From an uncultured Clostridia bacterium (GTDB lineage: Bacteria > Bacillota > Clostridia > Christensenellales > Aristaeellaceae), in the NCBI GenBank assembly GCA_946414315.1, contig CAMKNZ010000002.1:101010-165009 (forward strand): a stretch of DNA of 64,000 nt. Reading direction: 5' to 3'. How positions within the stretch are numbered: the stretch's first letter is position 1; every line of letters starts with the position of its first letter. Of this stretch, positions 8,817 to 16,628 are shown piece by piece. Below the pieces are notes generated by a model. It did not search any database. It was not told the DNA's origin and was given only the letters and a program-made list of their open reading frames with translations. Position numbers and translations under genes: made by a program.

Positions 8817-9867
8817 AAAATTCTTCGATCTCCCTGTCCATTTCCGCCGGCACATCCCCGCCTGCCAGCCATACCTTGCTGAAGCGGCAGACCATCTCCA
8901 TGCACTTTTCCATATGCCACCGGGGCTGCCAGCCGAACACCTTTTTGATCTTTTCGCAGTCCAGCCGGAGATACCCGGCCTCGTGGGGAGCATTCTTCTC
9001 CTGTTTTGTCTCCCAGGCGGCGCCTTCGCCCCAGCAGCGGCAGAACAGATCCGCCAGCTCTCCCGTTGTCAGGCAGTCGCAGTCGTCCGGGCCCACGTTA
9101 TAAAAGTCCGCAGCGGACTTGTCCCCATACTGTTTCCGCGCGACGGTCAGGTAGACCGCCAGCGGCTCCAGCACATGCTGGAAGGGCCGGACAGAGTCCG
9201 GGTTCCGCACGGCAATGACCTTTCCGTCCCGTACGGCGCGCACGCAGTCCGGAATGATCCGGTCCGGCGCGAAATCTCCGCCGCCGATGACGTTGCCCGC
9301 CCGGGCCGTCGAAACCGCCGGAGCGTCCGGGCCGGTAAAGAAGCTGCGGATATAGCTGTGTGTCACCAGCTCGGAACAGCTCTTGCTGTTGGAATAGGGA
9401 TCAAACCCGTCCAGCGGGTCGTCCTCCCGGAACGCGCGGCGTTCCTCGTTGTTCAGGTATACCTTGTCCGTGGTCACGTTCAGGACGCTGCGGACAGAAG
9501 GCGTCTGCCGGACGCATTCCAGCAGGTTCACCGTACCCATCACGTTGGTTTCATAGGTATAACGCGGATCCTGGTAGGATTCCCGCACGATCGGCTGGGC
9601 GGCCAGGTGGAATACGATCTCCGGCTGCGCGGCGTCGAAAGTCTCTTTCAGGCGCTCCATGTCCCGGATGTCCCCGATCACGCTCGTCATTCTTTCCTCC
9701 AGACCCGCGAGATCAAACAGGGCCGGCTCCGTCGGCGGGACCAGCGCGTAGCCGGTGACCTCCGCCCCGGCGTTCACCAGCATCCGGCACAGCCAGGTTC
9801 CCTTGAAGCCGGTGTGACCGGTCACCAGGACCTTTTTCCCTTTCCAGAATTCCATTTCAGGTCCCAT
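8806..9867 (-). CDS. rfbG: CDP-glucose 4,6-dehydratase
   Basis: Converts CDP-glucose to CDP-4-keto-6-deoxyglucose, the step between RfbF and RfbH. Extended SDR fold: NAD-binding GHTGFKG (17-23) and catalytic Y-S-N-S-K in the DPYSNSKSCSEL segment. With the start at ATG 9867 the protein has 353 residues. I prefer this start because GGGAGG sits 7 bases upstream and the ATG follows the rfbF stop (9870) by two bases. A longer frame to 9891 would overlap rfbF, and a shorter ATG at 9855 is also possible. Neighbours on both sides belong to the same CDP-sugar pathway. Confidence 0.95.
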   Translation of the reverse strand: MGPEMEFWKGKKVLVTGHTGFKGTWLCRMLVNAGAEVTGYALVPPTEPALFDLAGLEERMTSVIGDIRDMERLKETFDAAQPEIVFHLAAQPIVRESYQDPRYTYETNVMGTVNLLECVRQTPSVRSVLNVTTDKVYLNNEERRAFREDDPLDGFDPYSNSKSCSELVTHSYIRSFFTGPDAPAVSTARAGNVIGGGDFAPDRIIPDCVRAVRDGKVIAVRNPDSVRPFQHVLEPLAVYLTVARKQYGDKSAADFYNVGPDDCDCLTTGELADLFCRCWGEGAAWETKQEKNAPHEAGYLRLDCEKIKKVFGWQPRWHMEKCMEMVCRFSKVWLAGGDVPAEMDREIEEFLNS

Positions 9868-9869
9868 GC

Positions 9870-10652
9870 TCAGTCCTCCCACTTCTTCCACGGCGCCTTG
9901 CCCGCGGCCAGGAGCTTTTCCAGCGTTTCCTTTTCACGCATATTGTCCATGCACTGCCAGAAGCCCCGGTGCATATAACTCATGAGCTGCCCGTCCGCGG
10001 CCAGCTTTTCCAGGGGTTCCCGCTCAAAGACAGTGCTGTCGCCCTCAATATAGTCGAAGATTTCCGGCTGGAAAACCATATAGCCGGCGTTGATCGGGGA
10101 GGAATCCGACTGCTTCTTCTCGCGGAAGGACTTCACCGCATTGTCGCCGCCGATATCCAGCACGCCCTTCTGCTGGTCCTGCAGCACGGCAGTCAGCGTC
10201 GCGATTTTCCCATGTTCCTTGTGGAAAGCGATCAGCTTGTTGATATCCACGTCGCACACGCCGTCGCCGTAAGTCATCAGGAAGGGTTCGCCGCCGATAT
10301 AGGGCCGGATCCGCTTGATACGTCCTCCGGTCATCGTATGCAGGCCGGTATCGACGATCGTGACCCGCCAGGGTTCCGCCCGGGAGACGGATGCCGTCAT
10401 CTCGTTCTTCCCGTTCCGGTAGTCAAAAGTAACGTCGCTGCTGTTCAGGAAATAGTTGGCAAACCATTCCTTGATCACATGCTGCTTGTATCCGGCGCAG
10501 ATGATGAAATCCGTATGCCCGTAATAAGCATATTCCTTCATGATATGCCAGAGGATCGGCATCCCGCCGATATCGATCATGGGCTTTGGTTTATACTGGG
10601 ATTCCTCACTGATCCTCACGCCGAACCCGCCGGCAAGCAGAACGACTTTCAT
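9870..10652 (-). CDS. rfbF: Glucose-1-phosphate cytidylyltransferase
   Basis: Makes CDP-glucose from CTP and glucose-1-phosphate, the entry step to CDP-3,6-dideoxysugars. It has 260 residues, the usual length. The N-terminal nucleotidyltransferase signature is LAGGFGVRISEES followed by K-P-K-P-M-I-D-I-G; a D-V-D-I-N segment in the second half resembles a metal-binding site. RBS GGAGGAG precedes the ATG. It lies 46 bp after the PEP-mutase fusion gene and just before rfbG, so the first three sugar-pathway genes are co-transcribed. Confidence 0.96.
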   Translation of the reverse strand: MKVVLLAGGFGVRISEESQYKPKPMIDIGGMPILWHIMKEYAYYGHTDFIICAGYKQHVIKEWFANYFLNSSDVTFDYRNGKNEMTASVSRAEPWRVTIVDTGLHTMTGGRIKRIRPYIGGEPFLMTYGDGVCDVDINKLIAFHKEHGKIATLTAVLQDQQKGVLDIGGDNAVKSFREKKQSDSSPINAGYMVFQPEIFDYIEGDSTVFEREPLEKLAADGQLMSYMHRGFWQCMDNMREKETLEKLLAAGKAPWKKWED

Positions 10653-10698
10653 TCGTTTCTCCTCCGTTTTCTTCCTTTTACGGCTTCATACAGCAGCT

Positions 10699-12705
10699 TT
10701 ATTCCTCCGGGATCAGCCGGATGATGTCCTTGAAGGGCATGAGGTCCGCGTCGCATTCCTCCGCCCGGTGGTTCTGCAGGATGGTTTCCGCGGCCTTCCG
10801 GATGGCGGGCACCGTGGCGCGCATCAGCTGGTTCGCGTAGATGATGACGTTCGCCCCCCGGGCTTTCCACTCTTCCTCCTTCACGGAGTTGAAGGACGTG
10901 GGGACCAGGACGATGGGTGTGGATTCGTCTTCCTTCCGGAATGCTTCGATAAAGGTCAGAATCTCCGCGGGATCCTTCTTCCGGGAGTGGATCATGATGG
11001 CGTCCGCCCCGGCGGCGGTGAAGGCTTTCGCCCGCTCCAGGGCATCCTCCATGCCTTTTTCCAGGATCAGGCTTTCGATCCGGGCGCAGATCATGAACTC
11101 CCGGGTTCGCTGGGCTTTCTTGCCCGCCCGGATCTTTTCGCAGAATTCCTCAATGGTGGCCTGGGTCTGCTGCACTTCGTTGCCGAAGAGGGAATTTTTC
11201 TTCAGGCCCTTCTTGTCCTCGATGATGACCATGCTGACGCCCATGCGTTCCAGGGAGCGGACCGTGTAGACGAAATGCTCGGTCAGGCCGCCGGTGTCCC
11301 CGTCGAAGATGATGGGTTTGGTGGTGACTTCCATGATATCGTCGATGGTGCGGAAGCGGGAGGTCATGTCCACCAGCTCGATGTCCGGCTTGCCCTTGGC
11401 GGTGGAATCACACAGGGAACTCAGCCACATGGCGTCAAACTGGCGGGCGCCGCCGTTCTCGTGCACCACGGTGTTCTCCACGATGAGTCCCGTCAGGCCG
11501 TCATGGGCTTCCATGACCGTGACCAGGCCCTTGATCTCCAGCAGGCGGCGGAGCCGTCCCCGGCGAACGTCGGGCATGGCCAGCTCGGCCCTTTCCCGCT
11601 TCTGGAGCTCTTTATATTTTTCGTCGCCGGAATAGGGGAATTCCACCAGCCTTCCGCCGTAGGAGGCGAGCACGGAAAGCACTTCCTCCCGCACGGGCTG
11701 CTGGAATCCGGTGCACCAGTCGTCCCCGTGAACGACCACGTCCGGTTTGTATTTTTCCAGGTTTTCCCGGTAGGAAAGGGTGTTCTGCCCCACCACCCGG
11801 TAAACCCCGGCAATGTTCTCAAAAAGCTTCATCCGCTCCGCCTGGGGTACCAGCGGAAAGCGCTTGTAGGAGGCCACCGCCTCGTCGCTCAGCACGCCGA
11901 TGATCAGTTTCCCCAGCCGGGCGGCCTTGCGGATGATCGCGATATGCCCGCCGTGGATGATGTCCGTGGCGAAGCACAGGTAGACCGTCCGGTCCTCCGC
12001 TTTTTTCAGCTGCTTCGATACCTTTTCCAGGTCGGCAGGATCGTCCACCTCCGCGCAGAGGAGGTCCTGCATGTCCAGGGCACGGATATTCGCTTCGCCG
12101 TCCAGGTCGTTCAGCGCGTTCTCGGCGTAGACCTTCCGGTTCCCGGCCTCGCAGAACGCCGCGATCCGGTCCAGCCACTTTTTCCAGTCGTCCTTCTTCA
12201 GGCGGTAGAGGGCCTGGGCCGCCACGGCGCTGTCAAAAAATTCGATGCCGACCCTGAGCACCTTTCCGTCTTTGACCACCGCCTTGAAATCCTTTTCCGG
12301 CAAGGGCAGGGTCGTGGACACCGCCATGCAGGAGGTTTCGCAGGCCAGCAGTTTGTCCAGCACTTCGTTTTCAAATACAAGATCGCCGTGCATGAGCAGG
12401 ATGTCGTCGTCCAGCTCCGCACGGGCGCAGTAAATGCTGTAGATGTAATTGGTCTCCCGGAATTCCGGGTTATGGACAAATGAATAGGAAAGCGGCAGGT
12501 CCAGGCTTTCGCAGTAGGCGATGAGCGCGTCCCGGAAAAGGCCCGTGGTGATCACGACCTCGCGGATGCCCGCGTCGGCGATCTGCTTCAGCTGGCGGGA
12601 AAGGATCGTCTCCCGCGGGGAGATCTCCGTCATGCATTTGGGATGCTCGCTGGTGAGCACTCCCATGCGGGAACCCAGTCCGGAATTCAGGATCAAAGCT
12701 TTCAT
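10699..12705 (-). CDS. aepX: Three-domain fusion: nucleotidyltransferase + HxGH cytidylyltransferase + phosphoenolpyruvate mutase
   Basis: A 668-residue protein. Residues 1-230 are a LicC/PntC-like sugar-type nucleotidyltransferase (KALILNSGLGSRMG, then HPKCM). Residues 240-375 are an RfaE2/GlyCT-like cytidylyltransferase domain with HGGH (251-254). Residues 385-668 are a PEP mutase with FDGDTGG (467-473) and the diagnostic EDK(x5)NS motif (496-505). PEP mutase converts phosphoenolpyruvate to phosphonopyruvate, the first step of nearly all natural phosphonate pathways. The fused cytidylyltransferases suggest the final phosphonate is CMP-activated and transferred to a glycan, as proposed for PntC-type systems. 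It heads the leftward glycan operon. No 2-aminoethylphosphonate transaminase is in the window, so the end product is uncertain. Confidence 0.92.
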   Translation of the reverse strand: MKALILNSGLGSRMGVLTSEHPKCMTEISPRETILSRQLKQIADAGIREVVITTGLFRDALIAYCESLDLPLSYSFVHNPEFRETNYIYSIYCARAELDDDILLMHGDLVFENEVLDKLLACETSCMAVSTTLPLPEKDFKAVVKDGKVLRVGIEFFDSAVAAQALYRLKKDDWKKWLDRIAAFCEAGNRKVYAENALNDLDGEANIRALDMQDLLCAEVDDPADLEKVSKQLKKAEDRTVYLCFATDIIHGGHIAIIRKAARLGKLIIGVLSDEAVASYKRFPLVPQAERMKLFENIAGVYRVVGQNTLSYRENLEKYKPDVVVHGDDWCTGFQQPVREEVLSVLASYGGRLVEFPYSGDEKYKELQKRERAELAMPDVRRGRLRRLLEIKGLVTVMEAHDGLTGLIVENTVVHENGGARQFDAMWLSSLCDSTAKGKPDIELVDMTSRFRTIDDIMEVTTKPIIFDGDTGGLTEHFVYTVRSLERMGVSMVIIEDKKGLKKNSLFGNEVQQTQATIEEFCEKIRAGKKAQRTREFMICARIESLILEKGMEDALERAKAFTAAGADAIMIHSRKKDPAEILTFIEAFRKEDESTPIVLVPTSFNSVKEEEWKARGANVIIYANQLMRATVPAIRKAAETILQNHRAEECDADLMPFKDIIRLIPEE

Positions 12706-12732
12706 TCCGCTACCTCTTCGTTTTCACGAAAT

Positions 12733-12774
12733 ATTCATTCTGAATTCTGAATTATTGAATTCTGAATTATTGAA
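12733..12774. repeat. AT-rich heptamer repeat, copy 2
   Basis: Alternating GAATTCT and GAATTAT units between the PEP-mutase fusion and the secreted protein gene. The repeat runs into the 3' end of the latter and supplies its stop codon (12767). Confidence 0.8.
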
Positions 12775-13597
12775 GTAAAAAGTACGTTCCTTCCTGCAGA
12801 TAAGGCACGCTCCAGTAACCTTTCTCGTTCCACACGCCATCGGTTTCGATCAGGTCATCCTCCCCGACAGGCGCCAGGGAAATCCGCACGTCGGCCTTGC
12901 TCTGGCGGTAGAAGCGCAGGGTGATCCCGTCGCTGCCGGGCTGGCTCCGATCCCCGGAGTCCTCCACCAGGAACATCCCGGCGAACAGGCTTCCGTCCTC
13001 CCGCTCCGCCAGCTCCAGATACAGGTCCGCGCCCAGGGGCTCGGTCTGCCGCAGCACGTCCGGCACATTCAGAGCCACAGCCGCGTCACCGGCCCGGCCT
13101 TTGACCAGTACAATGTTCACACCTTCGCCCGAAAGCGAAACCAGATCCTCGCCCGTCAGGGTCAGGTTCATCAGTCCGTCGGCGTCTTTGTCTTCCGTTG
13201 CGATGATGATCCGTTCACCCGGCGTTTTTGCCGGTGTTTCTTTCGCTTTATTGGTCTGACCCGATTTGTCCTTGAATCCGCACAGCACGCAGGCGCCGTT
13301 CTTCATCCGGTGGGGCCGGACTTCCTCGGCGTTGCTGACGTTCTCAGAGGAGAGCAGCTCCCCGCAGTCCTCACAGGTAACTTCCACGGTAGCGGGTCCG
13401 GAAACCCGGTGGCTGTCGGGGCCCAGGGATGTATAGAGGGGGCTGTCAAAGAAATATATGGTTGTCTTCGTCCGCACATGCATGCATTCCAGATCCGTCG
13501 GCGTCGCAAGGGCCGGCTCCTCCGCCCCGGCAGCGCCGGAGAAGAGGCTGAAGAGCATGAGCAGCAGAATCGCAATTGCGAGCTTCTTCCTGGTCAT
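12767..13597 (-). CDS. Secreted protein of unknown function with two CxxC pairs
   Basis: A 276-residue protein that I do not recognise. It begins with a signal peptide (MTRKK, then a hydrophobic stretch, SGAAGAEEP; cleavage near residue 25, no lipobox Cys). After a short region with a C-x-H (ECMHVR) come two zinc-ribbon-like pairs, CEDC and CVLC, about 35 residues apart with a His between. The C-terminal 150 residues look like a beta-rich domain. Weak promoter TTGACG-N18-TAAAAT on the minus strand (13677-13682 and 13653-13658). The gene is bracketed by two copies of the heptamer repeat, one overlapping its 3' end, which hints at recent local rearrangement. A related C-x-H...CxxC arrangement occurs in the secreted protein at 25595. 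Confidence 0.7.
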   Translation of the reverse strand: MTRKKLAIAILLLMLFSLFSGAAGAEEPALATPTDLECMHVRTKTTIYFFDSPLYTSLGPDSHRVSGPATVEVTCEDCGELLSSENVSNAEEVRPHRMKNGACVLCGFKDKSGQTNKAKETPAKTPGERIIIATEDKDADGLMNLTLTGEDLVSLSGEGVNIVLVKGRAGDAAVALNVPDVLRQTEPLGADLYLELAEREDGSLFAGMFLVEDSGDRSQPGSDGITLRFYRQSKADVRISLAPVGEDDLIETDGVWNEKGYWSVPYLQEGTYFLLQ

Positions 13598-13688
13598 GGG
13601 ATTCCTGAAAACCTCCGTTTCTTCACGGATGCATATGCACCCATGATTTGGTATTTTACTTCTATTGATATGGAATCGTCAAGTTTTG

Positions 13689-13717
13689 TTGAATTCACAC
13701 CGTTCTTGTGCTACAAT
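13689..13717 (+). promoter_or_regulatory. Sigma-A promoter for asnS
   Basis: TTGAAT (13689-13694), a 17-bp spacer, then TACAAT (13712-13717). It is divergent from the promoter of the secreted-protein gene. Confidence 0.7.
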
Positions 13718-13749
13718 CTGTGCAATCTTTTCCGCCGCAGGCGGATAAT

Positions 13750-13782
13750 AATTCTGAATTATGAATTCTGAATTATGAATTG
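13750..13782. repeat. AT-rich heptamer repeat, copy 3
   Basis: Units GAATTAT and GAATTCT lie in the asnS 5' UTR, ending directly before its ribosome-binding site (AGGAGGAA). Confidence 0.8.
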
Positions 13783-13796
13783 AGGAGGAACGACGT

Positions 13797-15176
13797 ATGA
13801 CCATCATTACCACCCGGGAACTCAAGGAGCGCCTCCAGGAACTCCAGGGACAGGAAGTGACCCTGCTGGGCTGGATCCGCAATCACCGGAAGCAGAAGAA
13901 CATGGGCTTCGTGGACTTTTTCGACGGAACCTGCTTCAAAAACCCCCAGGTGGTTTACGACAATACCCTGCCGGACTTCGACAGGGTTGCCGCCCTGCGG
14001 GTGGGCAGCGCTGTGAAGGTGACCGGCAAAGTCGTCCCCAGCTACAAGGATCCGGAAACCCCCGAGATCCAGGCCAGTGAAATCACCCTGGAGGGCGACT
14101 GCCCCGAGGATTATCCGCTGCAGCCCAAGCGCCATACCGTGGAATACCTGCGGGAGATCGCCTACCTGCGCCCCCGCACCCGCCTGTTCCAGGCGGTGTT
14201 CCGCGTCCGCAGCGTGGCCGCCATGGCGATCCACACCTATTTCCAGGACCGGGGCTACGTCTATGTGCATACGCCCCTGATCACCGGGAACGACGCCGAG
14301 GGCGCCGGCAACACCTTCACCGTGACCACCCTGCCCAAGGGCTCCACGGCGGACGCCTCCGAAGACTTCTTCGGCAAGCCCACGAGCCTGGCCGTCACCG
14401 GACAGCTGGAGGGCGAGACATTTGCCATGGCCTTCTCGAAGATCTACACCTTCGGGCCCACCTTCCGGGCGGAGAACAGCAACACCAAGACCCACGCGGC
14501 GGAATTCTGGATGATCGAGCCGGAAATCGCCTTCTGCGACCTGGACCAGCTGATGGATCTGGAGGAGGATTTCCTGAAAGCCATCGTGAAAACCGTGCTG
14601 GAGAAGTGCCCGGACGAACTGAAGTTCCTGGACCAGTTCACCGGCGGCGGCCTGCTGGACAAGCTGAACGCGCTGCTCACCAGCACCTGCGCCCGGGTCA
14701 CCCACGAGGAAGCCATCTCCATCCTGCGCAAGGCCATGGAGAACGGCACCGAGTTCAAGTTCGAGCCGAAATTCGGCGAGGACACCGCCAAGGAGCATGA
14801 AAAGTACCTGACCGAGGAATATTTCCACTCCCCGGTGTTCGTCTACGACTGGCCCAAGGATATCAAGGCCTTCTATATGTACCAGAACGACGACGGCAAG
14901 ACCGTCGCCGCGGTGGACCTGCTGGTGCCCGGCGCGGGCGAGCTCATGGGCGGCAGCCAGAGGGAAACCCGGTACGACCTGCTGACCCGCCGCATGGATG
15001 AATTGGGCATCTCCAAGGAGGAGATGTACTGGTACGTGAACCTGCGGAAGTTCGGCGGCTGCACCCATTCCGGCTTCGGCATGGGCTTCGAGCGCCTGCT
15101 GATCTACCTCACCGGCGTGGACAACATCCGGGACGTCATTCCGTACTTCCGCACCCCCATGAACTGTGACTTCTGA
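13797..15176 (+). CDS. asnS: Asparaginyl-tRNA synthetase
   Basis: Class IIb aminoacyl-tRNA synthetase charging tRNA-Asn. It has 459 residues. The N-terminal OB fold is the anticodon-binding domain (VTLLGWIRNHRKQKNMGFVDFFDG), and the catalytic domain ends in motif 3, GFGMGFERLLIYLTG. The FRAENSNTKTHAAEFWMIEPE stretch is motif 2, where the AsnRS-type His follows the Thr. Strong RBS AGGAGGAA lies 6 bases before ATG. The leader holds heptamer repeat copy 3; I see no T-box. Confidence 0.97.
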   Translation: MTIITTRELKERLQELQGQEVTLLGWIRNHRKQKNMGFVDFFDGTCFKNPQVVYDNTLPDFDRVAALRVGSAVKVTGKVVPSYKDPETPEIQASEITLEGDCPEDYPLQPKRHTVEYLREIAYLRPRTRLFQAVFRVRSVAAMAIHTYFQDRGYVYVHTPLITGNDAEGAGNTFTVTTLPKGSTADASEDFFGKPTSLAVTGQLEGETFAMAFSKIYTFGPTFRAENSNTKTHAAEFWMIEPEIAFCDLDQLMDLEEDFLKAIVKTVLEKCPDELKFLDQFTGGGLLDKLNALLTSTCARVTHEEAISILRKAMENGTEFKFEPKFGEDTAKEHEKYLTEEYFHSPVFVYDWPKDIKAFYMYQNDDGKTVAAVDLLVPGAGELMGGSQRETRYDLLTRRMDELGISKEEMYWYVNLRKFGGCTHSGFGMGFERLLIYLTGVDNIRDVIPYFRTPMNCDF

Positions 15177-15235
15177 TCTTCCGTGAAGAAAGCCGCCGGC
15201 ATAACCCTGTCGATCACGATAATGGAGGAAAGACA

Positions 15236-16273
15236 GTGAAGCGGATCAGATCATTTGATGTTCTGCGTGTATTGAGCTTTTTCGCCGTCATCTGGTACCA
15301 CATGGTGTTCAATCTGGTAGAGACCGGGATCTACGCCGAAAGCAGACTGGTTCACTGGTATACGATCGCAGATACGAACATCGCGCTTCCGGCCGTCGCC
15401 GTCTTCTTCATGCTGTCCGGCGCGGTACTTTCCCTCCGGTCAGATCGGGCCTTCAGCCTGCCGGGATACCTGAAGAAACGCTTTTCCCGCCTGCTGATTC
15501 CCTATTATCTGCTGACAGTCACATACTTTGCGATGCTGCTGATCATCCACCGCGGGAAAACGGATTTCTTTCCGCCGGATATCCCGCTCTGGCGTGCAGT
15601 CTTCAACTTCTTCGGCATGGATGGCTGGATGAAGTCCCATGGCGTTCCGTCCTTTTATCTCGGTATCGGCGAATGGTTCCTTGGCGCGCTGGTCATTCTC
15701 TCTTTGCTGTTTCCGCTGTTCCGGCTGGCTCTTCGGAAAGCGCCGGTCCTTTTCCTGGCAGCAGCTACCGGCGTATATGTGTTTTTCGCGGTCCACGGCA
15801 CGCCGGGGGTCGCGGAATTTATCATCCTGCCGATGGAGGGCTATGAATTTATCCTGGGCATGTACATCGGCGCCTATTACGACCGGATCCCGAAGAAAGC
15901 CTGGATGATCGCCCTGCCGCTGACTGTTGCGCTGCTGCTGATCCCGTCAGAATGGCTTTTCAGCCAGTCCTTCCGGACCACCCTGCAGGCGGCCGGCCTG
16001 ATGATCTCCTTTTCCGGTCTGGAACCCCTGCTGGCAAAACATAAGCTTAGGGCCCTGGATACAGTCAGCGGGTACAGCTATGAGATGTTCCTGACGCACC
16101 ATATCGTGATCGCTTTTATCGCCGGGAAGCTGCAGTCCCGCCTTGGCGATCCCAAATGGATCGCGCTGACCTTCGCCGCAGAGATTGTCTGCACGGTTGT
16201 GCTGGCTGTCATTCTGAAATGGATCACCCGGAAAACATCCCGGGCCCTGAAGCTTTCCCACCCCTTCGCCTAA
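15236..16273 (+). CDS. Acyltransferase 3 family membrane protein
   Basis: A 345-residue integral membrane protein of the acyltransferase-3 (OafA/NodX-like) family, expected to acylate a surface glycan or lipid. It starts at GTG 15236 with GGAGGAA 6 bases upstream. The N-terminus R-S-F-D-V-L-R-V-L-S-F-F-A-V-I-W-Y-H carries the family pattern, a D near an R in the first helix followed by W-Y-H, where the His is the proposed catalytic residue. About 9-10 hydrophobic segments follow. It has no SGNH domain. It follows asnS by 59 bp with no visible terminator, so read-through transcription is possible. Confidence 0.88.
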   Translation: MKRIRSFDVLRVLSFFAVIWYHMVFNLVETGIYAESRLVHWYTIADTNIALPAVAVFFMLSGAVLSLRSDRAFSLPGYLKKRFSRLLIPYYLLTVTYFAMLLIIHRGKTDFFPPDIPLWRAVFNFFGMDGWMKSHGVPSFYLGIGEWFLGALVILSLLFPLFRLALRKAPVLFLAAATGVYVFFAVHGTPGVAEFIILPMEGYEFILGMYIGAYYDRIPKKAWMIALPLTVALLLIPSEWLFSQSFRTTLQAAGLMISFSGLEPLLAKHKLRALDTVSGYSYEMFLTHHIVIAFIAGKLQSRLGDPKWIALTFAAEIVCTVVLAVILKWITRKTSRALKLSHPFA

Positions 16274-16286
16274 TTATTTCTAAATC

Positions 16287-16318
16287 TTGACAAATGTCCG
16301 TACTGCCGTTAATATAAT
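16287..16318 (+). promoter_or_regulatory. Promoter of the rny leader RNA
   Basis: TTGACA (16287-16292) is followed either by TAATAT at 17-bp spacing (16310-16315) or by the consensus TATAAT at 20-bp spacing (16313-16318). Transcription would begin near 16322-16325, about 305 bases before the rny start. Confidence 0.7.
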
Positions 16319-16322
16319 GATG

Positions 16323-16582
16323 TTCGGCTGTGCGGAATTTTATTTTCCGCCGCTGTTATCGATAGAGCCACCCCCAAATGTACCACCGCGGGCATCGTCC
16401 GCGATCTTTTCTGGGCGTCCGACCGGACGAACCGTATAAGATGGCTTCCGCAGCAGACCGGCAGTTCTGCCCTTTTGACATATGTCTGCGGAAAAGATGT
16501 TACGATACCGGGAGCCCCTCGGTCGAAGCAGCGTACAGCCGTGCGAAGCGATTGTTTTCGCGCGGTTTTTTCGTACGCCGAA
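16323..16582 (+). ncRNA. Candidate structured leader RNA or small RNA upstream of rny
   Basis: Between a promoter and rny, about 260 bases fold into many hairpins. A 10-bp closing stem pairs CGGCTGTGCG (16325-16334) with CGTACAGCCG (16532-16541). Inside it are stems at 16332-16337/16345-16350 (partly competing), 16387-16391/16399-16403, 16416-16420/16425-16429 and TTCCGCAG/CTGCGGAA (16446-16453/16486-16493) enclosing GGCAG/CTGCC. A terminator-like hairpin shares bases with the 3' side of the closing stem and is followed by TTTTTT (16566-16571). The 5' end can alternatively pair with GCCGAA at 16577-16582. I could not match T-box, TPP, SAM, lysine, SRP, tmRNA or RNase P signatures. 6S RNA is not excluded. 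Confidence 0.55.
16538..16571 (+). terminator. Leader terminator/attenuator before rny
   Basis: CCGTGCGAA (16539-16547) pairs with TTCGCGCGG (16557-16565), one G-U pair, followed by TTTTTT (16566-16571). Its left arm overlaps the 3' strand of the 10-bp closing stem, so the two structures exclude each other, as expected for a transcription attenuator. It could also be the 3' end of a separate small RNA. Confidence 0.6.
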
Positions 16583-16628
16583 GATTGAATGTTGAAATGA
16601 GATTTTACAGCAGAAAGGGAGGGAAACA

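Noticed and set aside
16323..16582. rny leader as T-box, cobalamin riboswitch, SRP RNA or RNase P RNA
   Set aside because: No T-box GGTGG-type sequence, no B12 box, no SRP loop sequence and no RNase P core motif could be found by eye.
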